DNA of 64,000 nt from Camarhynchus parvulus. Lineage: Eukaryota > Chordata > Aves > Passeriformes > Thraupidae. The position numbers and the translations under genes were made by a program. Under the pieces are notes generated by a model, which was not told the DNA's origin, made no database searches, and was given only the letters and a program-made list of their open reading frames with translations. The stretch is from NCBI RefSeq assembly GCF_901933205.1, contig NC_044597.1:3274126-3338125 (forward strand), given 5' to 3'. Every line of letters begins with the position of its first letter. Positions within the stretch are counted from its first letter, which is position 1. This document shows positions 16,871 to 37,200 of this stretch, piece by piece.

Positions 16871-16875
16871 CCAAT
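16871..16875 (+). promoter_or_regulatory. CCAAT box of KRT19
   Basis: CCAAT on the + strand about 98 bases before the TATA-like box, in a moderately GC-rich upstream stretch. Confidence 0.45.
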
Positions 16876-16968
16876 AAGGGGAACCGCCGTGTTGTCAGAA
16901 GGCTTAGGGCTGATAAATTCCATGGGTCTCAGATAACACATTCTGGAGACAACTCCCATTGTCACCGG

Positions 16969-16976
16969 CATAAAAG
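16969..16976 (+). promoter_or_regulatory. TATA-like box of KRT19
   Basis: CATAAAAG, 97 bases before the ATG. The spacing matches the other five keratin genes in the window. Confidence 0.7.
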
Positions 16977-17065
16977 CGGTGCGGTGGGGGAGCTGGGCAC
17001 TCTCCTGCTTCGGGATCACGAATCGCTGAGGTGCAGCTTAGGTCGGGTCCTTGCTCTTCCTCGCC

Positions 17066-21651
<4,586 letters not shown>

Positions 21652-21878
21652 AGGTCTTTCAAAGGTCATCTGCAAACTGAGAAAAAGCAGATAACACATG
21701 TGGATTGAGATGGAGAAATTACTCTGAACTGCTGGAAATGACTCTTGAAGCACAGAAGGTTCCTTGGCCACACAAAGTTTAGGCAGATTCATTCACTTAG
21801 CGATGATTAAGATGCAAATTGGGTCAGCTTTGCAATTATTTCTAGGTTTTGCATGTACTGAATTGCTGCATCTACTCA

Positions 21879-21884
21879 AATAAA
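21879..21884 (+). terminator. poly(A) signal of KRT19
   Basis: AATAAA followed 17 bases later by TTGCAAT, the element shared with KRT9-like and KRT15. Confidence 0.75.
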
Positions 21885-21909
21885 GATGATATTCTTGCAA
21901 TCTTTGCTT

Positions 21910-24900
21910 CTTTGGAGTTATTGTGATATTTCACTGGAGTTTGGCTTTACTCAGGCAGGAATTAGCCAGCCAGCCTCCCTGAGAGTGCTCACAGTGCGGG
22001 GAGCTTGGGCTCCATCCTGATTCTGCTGGCTCCTCTTGCTGGCAGAGAGGCAGTGGCACCCCCGGCCCCTTGGAGGGGGACACAAGAGTGACCTGGGTTT
22101 CTCACTACGATGCTCTGCACTCTGCAGAGCAGGAGCAGTGGGATGGGAAGTGGGTCAGCAGGAGCTGGGAGATGTTTCATAGGGTAAAATACAAAGTAAA
22201 ATATTGGCTCATAGATAATTCCTGCAGGAGCACACAGGGGTAAGCAGTTGGGAGAATTCTTCACTTCCATTCTCTGTTCACACAGGGCTTACAAAGCATT
22301 AGCACCAATTTCAGCCCACTTACCTCCCATGCCATTGCAAGGATATTATCCTAGCTGAAATTCCAAGTGGAATCACTTTTAGTTCCAACACCCAGAAATC
22401 ACTGATTTTATTTGCTACCAAACTGACAGCCAAGGAAACTTCAGGGATTGTCCTAAAAGCAAACCATGGCTCCAGCCCAACCAGCCCCTTCCCAGCTCCT
22501 GCTGTTACCAGAGGCACAGTTTGCTCCACAGCTGGGGAGGATTGAAAACAGAGATATGCCCAGACTGAAAGTATCCCAACACTGCTCTCCCCAGAATGGA
22601 TCAGTTTGCAGTCTGTGATTCAGGGAGACATCATAAAATCTTTCAGCACTTCTCTCCTTGGTCCTGGGGAAAGTCCATGATTCCTTGTTCACAGCAGATT
22701 AATGGCTCAGAGCACCCAAGCTCTGGACCTCCTCTCTCAAGGTGGGGCAATCCTCTTCAATCCAAAGGTGCTGGTGCTTGGGTTTGGTTGAGCAGTGACT
22801 CAGGTGACCTGTCAACATCAGCTGTCACTACTGACACTGACAATTCCAGTTTAGCCTCTGGAATGAAGCATGGTGGCATGAAGCAGTGGCTTTACTTTGA
22901 CAGGGGAAAACGGTGACAGGAGAGAAGAACAGTCAAAAAGACATAGAGAAAGGGACAAAATGGGGAGAACAGGGGGAAAGATGGGCAGAATCAAAGGGAG
23001 GCACATGAGGTGCAGAGGATCCTTCAGGAGCTCACCCATTTTTGTGGGGTTCGCTTCTGGAAGAGCCAGGAGAAGACGATCTCATGCATTCCGTACAAGC
23101 AGTTGCTGAGTGCAGACACATTAACACATGCTTTGTACCAAACTTATTCCCTGCAACACTGAGACCTGGAAACCTCCCTGCATGAAAGAACAAACAGCTC
23201 TAGGTTTGTTTTTTAATCTTAACAAATCCCATTCGTTCCCTGACAGCAATTTCTTGTGATCAAACCAGTTAGGGTGGGAGCTCACTGTTGCAGATTTCTG
23301 GTATTGTCCAGCTGCAAATGTGCAAGTCTGAAAAAAAATTCTCATGCTCCAAGAATGCAAGCTATAAAAATCCTGAATTCTTGTTTTTATAGCTTAGTTC
23401 TAATTTTATTTATAATTTTATTAATTTTTTCCTCTAAGGCAGTGAAGGATTTCTGGTAAAATGTTAGATATAAATCACTCAGGCACTATAATTTTAGCAT
23501 CTGGTTAAGGGAAAAAAGTGTTTTCTAAAGGCATGTCATGTCTCCTCTGAGTGATGGTTTTATCACTCATAGAGTGATCACTGAGATGACAAACAAGCTG
23601 CTGCTTGACTGGAACTTGCTGACCTGAGAGGAGGGGCTGGAGTGTGTCAGCCCCGTTAATCCCACAGCAGAGGTAACAAAAGAGTTTGTGCAGCACAGAC
23701 ATGTCAGGGAATGTCTTCCAGGAAATCCCTGTGGAAGATGACAAACCAAAGAGTTCAGGTACCACAGGTACAATTCTGAGACTGTGCAAAGGATGAGTCT
23801 GTGTGTCAAAACATTGGATAAGGAATCTCTGAGCAAAGGTAGTGAGACCAGAATAAAGGCATAAGCTTGAAAGACCCTTTCTTCTTTTGATATTTTTTTT
23901 TTATTTCAGCAAGTGATTGGCTTCTATTTCCCTGTACAGCCTGTAAGGAGAAAATGCTGTAGAAATTGTTGTCTAAATTATGTTATGGGGCATGATCTGT
24001 ATTGGCTGCTTGATTTATTTTGTTTCCCAATGGTAAATATTCAACAGAAAGGAACAGCTTTTATCTGCTACCTGGTTTTTGTAAGTGTTCATCTGATATG
24101 GATCCAGCGTGACGCCTGGGGCATGTTAGAAAGCAGCAAAGTGTGTTTCACCATTGACCTTCCAAAGGAGTTATCACACCTGAGTGAAAGAAGACTCAAT
24201 GAAAACTCCCCAAAGTTTCCTACTAAATTTGGTGGTGTTCTGTTGCTTGGGTTTTTTTAATGGAATATGATTTGCTTATTGTGGGCTCTCTCGGTTGAAC
24301 AGCCCCTGGCAGTGCACACATTTCGGGCCATTGATCACATGAATCTTTAAGACAATTTTTTATCTTCAGGAGGGCTTGTCTAAACTTGTTTCATGAGCCA
24401 CCAACCCTTGGAGACACAGGGATCTGGCAAGGTACACAAACCATTAATCTGCCCAGCAGCAAAACTGAAGGGCTATGGCAAAGGGCCAGGTTCAGTTTGA
24501 AACATGTTTCCAAAGCAGTGAACACCCACCCGTGTGCTCTGCTCAGCCTGGAGCGAGTGGCTGTGCCCAGCGCCAGCCTGTGGGGGCACATCACAGCTGG
24601 ACTCTGCCATTTCTTCCCTCCTAAGTGCTCATCTCCGAGTGAAAACGCTGTGTATTCCCCGTGCCTGCATTAACATCTCAGCTGGAAATATCAGAAACCC
24701 CCTTGGTTTAGTCCAGCAACTCCTGTGAACCTTGGCTTATCCGAAATCCCCATCCTGAGTTCTAAGCTCAGTTTTTGTACTGCCAAAAACTGTGCTAAAA
24801 ACAATGCTCTTCTTATGAAGTTTTTAGCAAGGGTATAAGTTTTCTTCTTTAAGCTTAATTTGAGGTCCCTGTGTTGTGCAGAGAATGGGGTGCTCTGCAA

Positions 24901-25880
24901 ACTCCACACTTCCCACAGCCTGTCCCCAGCAGGGCACAGGGGCAGCTCACACACTGCCCAAATCTGCCTTCCCTGCAGGGCAAGCAGGGCTGCAGGACTG
25001 AATTCCTGAATTTCACTGGCAATTTATTAGCTCAGTAATGTATTTCTGTTTCAGATTCCTGCTTTAAATGAAGGCTTAAGGTGCCTCCTCTGAGTGTTCC
25101 TCAAGCCTTATTTTCAAGCACTACTCCATTTCCTCGTGCCACACTGGCATTAAACACATGTATTGCTATCAGAACTGTGTTATCTTAAACCCATTCTCTT
25201 TACATTTTCCAAAGTAACAAAATCTTAGTCCTCCCACATTTACTCTTTTAATCGAGTTGTTTCAATCTGTGTTACCTTTCTGGACTATTTCACAATGATT
25301 AATAAATTTACTGTTTCCACTCTCCCTTGCACACTGATGGATGCTGATTGTTCCTCACACAGTGCCAGGAATCGATGCTTTTTGTAACAAAAATTCAGAT
25401 TCCAAAATCTAAATATTACTTCCAACAAATAAATCAAGAATAAAAACATTTCTAATTCAATTCCAAAATTTTAAAGGGAAAAAAATGCAGATAGAAAGGA
25501 AGGAATAATGGTGAGATGAAGAGATGATTGTACATTTTTTTAACAAAAGGAGAATTTTACTTAAGCCTCATTTTTAGAAAAAGTGATTTTCTGAAGGTAG
25601 CCATGGAGAGCATTGTAAATAGGCAAGTGGGTGGGGCTGAACTCACTTTGTTTTTCCATTCTTAAATGTCAGAGAAGTAAACTCCAAGTTTCAGAACTAT
25701 AGCCTGAAGAAAAAATATCATCTGATTCATACCTTTTGTTTAATTAAAAAAAGAAACCCCAAGCCCAAGCCCCTGCGATGTGCTGCCAGCGCTGCTTGTC
25801 AGGAATGTCATCACAGTTGGCCTCACCTCTAGGGAGGAGGAATTTTGGAGGGAGGGCTGCAGTGGGGTTTGTCTCCCAAC
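21910..25880. other. intergenic region KRT19 to KRT15
   Basis: About 4 kb with no coding exon, tRNA or recognised transposon. The final portion is presumably KRT15 regulatory sequence. Confidence 0.6.
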
Positions 25881-25882
25881 AC

Positions 25883-25887
25883 CCAAT
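25883..25887 (+). promoter_or_regulatory. CCAAT box of KRT15
   Basis: CCAAT directly upstream of the KRT15 TATA box, closer than the usual 40-60 bases. Confidence 0.35.
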
Positions 25888-25895
25888 CATGAGGA

Positions 25896-25903
25896 TATAA
25901 AAG
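25896..25903 (+). promoter_or_regulatory. TATA box of KRT15
   Basis: TATAAAAG, a consensus TATA box 90 bases before the ATG. Confidence 0.82.
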
Positions 25904-25985
25904 AGGCACCAGGGCAGTGAAGGCACAAGCTGTCTTCTCTTGCAAGGCTGCATAACTGACCTTTGCTCCTTCTCTTGCTTCAGCC

Positions 25986-30480
<4,495 letters not shown>

Positions 30481-30683
30481 AGAAATACCAAACCTCCACG
30501 TGGACCCAGTGCAGCCTCACACTGGCTAATGCTGAGATAAAGAACCTTTCACTTCCCCAAAGCACAAGAATGTATCCAAGAATGTCTTTCCTTAGATCTG
30601 CTCTGCCTTTGTACACCAGCATTGGCTCACTGGGTCAGAGATGCCAAAGCGTGTTTTCTGCTGGTGCCCTATTGTGTCCTAAC

Positions 30684-30689
30684 AATAAA
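30684..30689 (+). terminator. poly(A) signal of KRT15
   Basis: AATAAA about 200 bases after the stop, with a CTTCTGCAAAT element downstream. Confidence 0.75.
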
Positions 30690-30812
30690 GTTTCTGTTCT
30701 GCTTCTGCAAATGAATCCAGTCTAATGGTGTTTTTTGAAGCCATTGTGCCACACACAGCCCACAGACCCTCCCAGCATGGGCTGCTGGAAGCCAGCCAGG
30801 GGATACTCGGGG

Positions 30813-30858
30813 AATAACAACAGCAATAACAATAATAACCTTAAAAATAATAATAAAG
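30813..30858. repeat. AAT/AAC-rich low-complexity repeat
   Basis: Imperfect ATAACA, AATAAC and AATAAT units. Confidence 0.5.
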
Positions 30859-31818
30859 ATGGTGATGAATGGACAGATAAAGTGTCATTAAATGCTGCCA
30901 GCCATCTAGAGCTGGTATCAGTTAAAAACAGAGAAGATAGCTTAAAAAATCCTTAAGATCTTTGTTCTCAATCCCAAGGGCACAACAGGGCTACAATTTA
31001 TGCTCAAATAAAATGCATCTCTGAAAAAAACTGGATATATTTGTGTTCCTACACTGCCTGCAGCACCAAGGCAAATTCCCTCGGCTCCTAAGGAAGCAGC
31101 AGGCACAGTCCACATGAAACAAATTGCTCAGAGTTTGCTGCAGCTGTTTTGGTTTTCATCCATCAGGAGGAACATCCTCCACCCATGTCACTGCTGTGCC
31201 TGTGGTTTTAGCCACACCACCTTCTCCCAGCTACAAATCCCCCACCAGTGGAACTGAAGAGATGCTGATAAAACTTTAAGAGCCTGGTGAATCCCAGAAG
31301 CACACAAAGCAGTTACCTAAGTGCTGTACTTTGCTCACATAAACATGTTTGAAAAAGGCATCCTTAGCCCCATCACTGGACATTCAATCCACATTATAGT
31401 ACCTGCAAAAAATGATGTAATTTCTAGAATTACATATTTTATTTTCCTTCCCAGCTCCTTAGAGACACTATTTTTATGTCTTCTATTTTCTGACATTTAA
31501 GAAAAAGAAATATACACTGCTGGCATCACCAGTTTGGCCATGAGATCATGGGTGCTGCTGGTAAGAAATGCACATCCTTCTGGCATTCCCACTGGAAGGA
31601 GTTCAGAACAGGTTCTGGCAAATTGCAGCAAAGTGACATCACAATCCACTAGAGAGGAAAACTGAATTGTGTAAATGATATTTTTCCTGATCCAAAACCT
31701 AGGAGACTATTGCTTGTATCACTCACACAGCAAGAGAGGGAATTCCTACAGCCTCAGGCAGCTCTCCATCCATTTGTATTCCAGATGGAGGAGTTGAATC
31801 AATCAGTGATTATTGCAG

Positions 31819-31851
31819 GACATTGACCTGTACAATGTACAGGTCAATGTC
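31819..31851. repeat. perfect 15-bp inverted repeat with 3-base loop
   Basis: The arm GACATTGACCTGTAC (31819-31833), loop AAT, and its exact reverse complement (31837-31851). It could form a hairpin or cruciform. Confidence 0.92.
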
Positions 31852-32007
31852 AAAATATTCTGCCTGTATTTAATCTGCAGCCTTGAAATTCAGCTCAGTT
31901 TGCTTCCCGTGTTCCAATTCAGTAAAACACCCACAATTCCCAGATGAAGCAAGCCGGGATGCAGAGCAGCACAATCTCCTAGGGAGCAGAGCAGGCCCCA
32001 TCCAAGG

Positions 32008-32021
32008 GTGCCACCTGCTGA
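32008..32021 (-). promoter_or_regulatory. near-consensus CTCF motif, minus strand
   Basis: GTGCCACCTGCTGA matches the reverse CTCF consensus SYGCCMYCTRSTGG at 13 of 14 positions; only the last base differs. It is oriented toward the + strand motif at 10305. Confidence 0.3.
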
Positions 32022-34208
32022 CAACAGTTTATTTCCTTACTCCGGCTGTCACTTCCATTCTCTGTTCTGGATTAAAGAGGTGAGTAAACACAAATTCAGC
32101 ACTGCAACCAGACAAAGAGTCATGTCAGATTTTGAAGTTAAGTTGTTTGGTCTTTTTCATCGATCCTCAGCATGTGTGGATCAAAATTTTGGCATCTTTT
32201 CCAGTTTGGAAAGGCTGAGCCTCAGGGGAAGCACTTCCCATGTCCCAGATCACCTGTACTTTGAATTAATTGCAAGAGAAAATACAAATCTGGTTTTCAT
32301 GATGTGCTAATTCCATTATATTCTCAGGACTGAAGCTCTGTAGTCTCCCACATTGCCAGCCTCACTGCCAGGCAGTGTGGGAATGCCATGGAGTAATTTC
32401 AGGTGAAACAGAGGATTCATTTTATTTCACATTCTATTCTGTACATCCCTGTGTAATTCCATCTCGGTGTGATAGGTCACAGACACCAGCTTGCTAAACT
32501 GAAAATTCAATCTGAAATTGATTTCTGGTGAGATCTGCAGGATGTCATCAGTGCTATTAAAATTTGAGGTTTCTTTCAAGTTAGGGCCTCAGTTTTTGTC
32601 TGATGCTTCAAGCTCATCCCCCTTCCCAGCAGCAGGGCTGACCCCAGACTGCAGCTGTGGACAGTAGCAGTAACCAGAATATTTGGGGAGAGCCAAACCT
32701 TGTGCTCACTGGAAAACCAGATCTTCAGTGATTTCTTTCCCCAAATAGTTAGAAATGACAGGATTTCTACAGAAGGAAGTGTCTGACGAAGGAATAGGAG
32801 CGTGTGCTCAATGTACAGGGAGCTGGGGAAAAGGAAAGGAGCAGGTGCCGAGCAGAGCCAAGCCCGAGCCACAAGGAGGAGCTCGAATCCTGCTCCGACA
32901 GGAATGAGGCCGAGAGGTACCAGGGAAGCTGGAGCGCAACAATTCCTTATTGCTGCAGCCTTCCAAGTGAAACAAACAGGGAAAAACACATCCCCTCCTG
33001 TTTCTCCCAGGACAGTTTAACTCTGCTCCATGCGGTCTCCCTGACCTCAGCAGTCAGGATGAGCAGCAGGGCCAGGGCAGACCCTGGGGAAGGGGTTTAG
33101 CCTTCACCTAGATAAGGAAATAGCTGCAGCATTTCTGTGAGAGCCTGTGCCCACACAGCTTCATGCCTCTTCCCAAATCTTCCTCCTCCATCTCATCCCT
33201 CAGTCATGGACTAGAACAAGACAAGGCAAACCCACTACACCCAGCAGTTGCCACAAGACCACTCCCCAGTCTGTGCCCCTTACCAGCATGAGGAATAGGA
33301 CAATCTGCCACAGCCACACTGCACCTTTCCCTGTTGGATGATACACTTTGGCAGAAAGTTACTGAAACTTTTGAGAAAGACTACTCCTGCATGATTGCCA
33401 GGTCAGTTTTTAGGGCTGGTAGCTTTAAATAATCATTTGAATCTTTTGAGTGCTGCTACAAACTCATAGTATAAATATGTTCTAAAGCTAAGATAAATAT
33501 CTAAATAGTATTAATGCTGGGAACAGCAAGAAACCTTTGCACTGCTGCCTATTGAGACAAGACCACTGAAACATGACTGCACCTCAAATAATGAGAAAAT
33601 CAGTATTAAAGTATCTAGTTCTCATGTATTTCCCCTGGAAAGGGGCAGCTGAAGGAAATAGCTGGGCATTACTGACTCTGGACTGGAGGTTTTTTCGGTT
33701 TGGAAGCTGGATGACTTCATGAAAGCCTCACATCTCCCACAGGTTGAAGCTGTTTGGTCACTAAGATGTTTGACAGCTGATAGGACACACTGCACTTGAG
33801 AATCCACAGGTTTGAGGATCCAAGGACTGCTAATTCTACAGCCTGAGAATTACCACAGAACGTATCTGCACAGCCCCATCCCTGCCCCAGCTTCCCATTT
33901 ATTCCCTTCATGAGCAGGAAAACAGAACATACTAACTACAGGGTTAGAGAGAAGTCTGAGGCAGAGCTGATCCTGTTCCACACCTACGGATTTTGGCCAC
34001 ACCTCACTATTATCATATGAAAAGAAAAAGAAAAAAAAACCCAAACAAGCGAAAGGAAAGCAACCTGGTATGTAGCTGATTCCAAATAACAACAGCATGC
34101 AGGCTCATAAATGCTTCAGAATTGACCAAGAGGAAGGAAGCACGTTTCGTGATGACACAATCTTGTTGCTGTAGTCATTCATCGAAGGGAAACTCCCACA
34201 GGAAAAGG

Positions 34209-34215
34209 CATAAAG
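34209..34215 (+). promoter_or_regulatory. possible TATA-like box of KRT23
   Basis: CATAAAG, 81 bases before the ATG. It is weaker than the other keratin TATA boxes but at the same spacing. Confidence 0.4.
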
Positions 34216-34289
34216 CTGCTCAGGGAAGGCGAAGAGGCTGCTCAGTGCTAGGCAGCCAAACCTGGGGTTCGATTCACACAGAGCTAAGC

Positions 34290-37200
34290 ATGAGCACCAG
34301 CCAAGGCCCTTTCCAGTTTTTTTCTGGGTCCCTCAGGGGTAGTACAGGGTGTGGTTTGGCCCAGCAAGGAACTTCTTACAGAGCATCAAGTGCAGATGGT
34401 GGTGCCAGCAGCACACATCCCTCCTTCTCCTCTGCCAGACCCTTCTGGCTGGCTGCAGGAGGGGCATCCTGGGGAGGCTTCGGCGAGCACTATGGGGAAA
34501 GCATCTTCCTGGGTGGGAATGAGAAACAGACTATGCAGAACCTGAATGAGCGCTTGGCTGCCTACCTGGACAAGGTCCGTGCCTTAGAAGCAGCCAACGC
34601 TCAGCTGGAGAGCTGCATCCTAGAGTGGCACAGGACAAAGTCTCATGGAAAGAGGCATGACTTCAACCAGTACGAGCAAAACGTCACTGACATGCAAAGA
34701 CAGGTAAGTCAGAGCTGGGACTGTGTCATTCTGTGCTCTTCTAAGGAACTGGGGTTCTCCTTTATGCTGATGGCTTTCCTTTAAAGAAGTTAAATAAAAC
34801 CTTTGAAATGTTAGAAATCCTCAGGAAGGCAGTTCCAGGACATTCTTTGTGTTCACAAGGAGGAGAATGGGCACAAGAAAGGCTGGAAGGGGGCGAGGGG
34901 GATTCTGCAGAGACTGGCTGTGCTGCCAAGTGTTCCTTTCTGTACTGAAACTGGGGTTTGAGTAACTGCTGCTGGCAGAACTTGGTCTTTTTGACTGCAC
35001 AGGTCTTGAGCAAATTACAAAGCAGGAGGAGTGCAGAGCCTGCCCCTCTCCTGCCGCTGTCTCCAGACAGACTGGGGCATTCCAGCTCTTTGATTCCTGC
35101 GGTAGCAGACAATGAAACTACAGGAGTTTTGGGACCAATGAGCTTATGTAATCAGATGGAAAAATACTTCATTGTAATTAAGAAAATAGCAGTGACAAAT
35201 TCCTTGTGGATGTTTTCACTATAATTAAAAGGAGAATTTCTGGTTCCTGCCAGTAGTTAATATTAATGCTCAACAGTAACTCTTTCAATCTCCCAAACTC
35301 ACGTGTCTTCAAATTTAAGCATAATATTAATCTGTATTCATAATGAACATCCTTAGCACTGTAACCATCTGTGTGACTAATCAGTGTAATTAACTTTACA
35401 TACCCATATGGGGCAAAACCCAAAGCTCTTCCAAAAGCGATGTTGCCGTTTGCCCTCCACTTTTTATAATACAATTACTTGGCATTCTCAAGATCCTGAG
35501 AAATTCTTTTAAAAAAGGTTTGGAAATTGTATTAATTCATGTCTTTGCTGATTGGGGCCAGGGACTTAATCAAACTCCATGCTCACAGCTAAAAGTGTTG
35601 CCTCCAGGCAGGAGGTGAGGTGCTCGGACCACAGCCTGTGTATGGAGAGCCAGAACTGTCATCACCCATTTCTGTTTTAAGGATAAAGAAAGGTCACCAT
35701 CCCCAGAGCTGGCACTTGGGCACTTTCCTTTTTAACAGAAAGAGAAATAAAAACTTAAGCGTTCAGGTTGATTTGGAATTAGTAAATCAGAAAGATTTAG
35801 GAAGACAGTAAGCATAAAACCATGATGTTGATTGGGGTGAAGCCCTCACTTTTGAGTAGGTTGTACCCAAAGCATTTATTTTTAACAGTCACCCCTTAAA
35901 CAGCTCTCCCTGGCCACAGACACCTGGAGGCTGGTGGCTGTCCTGGATGTGAAATGAAAGGCCAGGAAAGGATCATTTACAGGTGACAATTCAGTGATTA
36001 AACCCAGAATTTTTACTTTCTCTATAAAATATTGCAATTAGCAGTATGTCTGCCAGTAAAACAAGTGAAAATATAGCATCTAATTATTAACCATAATTAA
36101 ATTAATTAAATGTTAATTTAAAGGGTGAAACTAATTTAGCACCTGAAATAAAATTTAGACTAAATTTAGGGTCCTATATCCAATAATCCAGAATGTCTAT
36201 GATATGCTGCCTGTCTGAACTTGGAGCCATATAATCATTTGGGTTCTACATTTTTAACCACACTCTCCTGGACACCTGAATTCAGGATTAATGCCTGATG
36301 GAGCAACAAGTTTTGGGAAAAGCCTTGCTCCAGCCCAACTCCATCCTAGCCCAGATACCCGATGAAATAGCACCTGTTCTTCAGGTAACTGTCTCATTCA
36401 AGTACCTTGTGCTGCTAAATAAGCAAAGCGATCTACAGAGCATTCCAGGAGATGGGACAAAGGACAGGAGACATGAGAGGTAAAGTCAGTGCCAGAAGCC
36501 TTCTTGGGAAATCCCTGTTTTGAGAAGGAATTGGAGTGTATTTCCTATACAATAACTTGTGAGTTCTTAATGAAGCTGATAGTTTGCAGACTGGTAGTAG
36601 AGACACAGCCATGTTCCTGATGGATGCAGTAAGGAATTCCATGTGACTGTTAAGAGATAACTGGCACCTGTGAGACCTCCTGCTGGCTGCAGAGCCACTG
36701 GGGCCACACAGCAGTGGGCAAAGCACTGACCAGTGCTCGGGTTGCACAGAGTCACACAGCAATTCTGTACACGACACAAAGCTGAGGAACTCATGTTGTT
36801 TTCAAGGCTGGATTCAAGAATTGCCTCTTCTTTGTCACCAAATTCCACGCAGCCATGCATTCAGGGCATTGTTATAGTTCTTGAGCTGGCCTTGCTGGTG
36901 TCCCAGGGCAGTATCCGAGGTGCAGATAATTGCGCAGCAATGCACAGTCTGTGAGCAGATTAGTTAAACATTCCATAGCACCTTCTTCTTCACTACAGAG
37001 GTGAACCTTTGACACTTGAGGAGAATTTTGTCATTTCCTTGTTTCTTTGTGATTCATTGAGGTGTGGGAAATTTGCTCCAAGGTGTTGAGAGCTCTGTAA
37101 ATGACTTCTGTACGGCCACAGAGCCCCTTGGTTTGCTCTGTGGATGCTGAGGAAAGGTAGCTGGTGGGATGGCAACCACTCTTCTCTTTCCTCTGTGTTA

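Larger units (their letters stand above)
8560..16960. other. intergenic region KRT9-like to KRT19
   Basis: About 8.4 kb without keratin exons. It holds a CR1 3' fragment (10983-11109), a CTCF consensus (10305-10318), an orphan TATA box (12171-12178), AT-rich low-complexity stretches near 11405-11475 and 12640-12720, a short CA repeat (11829-11848) and a long antisense open frame (16124-16594) of doubtful meaning. No functional gene is supported. Confidence 0.6.
30720..34200. other. intergenic region KRT15 to KRT23
   Basis: Roughly 3.5 kb with no keratin or keratin-associated gene. It contains an AAT/AAC-rich simple stretch (30813-30858), a perfect 15-bp inverted repeat (31819-31851), a near-consensus CTCF motif on the minus strand (32008-32021) and a GC-richer patch near 32800-32960. 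Confidence 0.6.
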
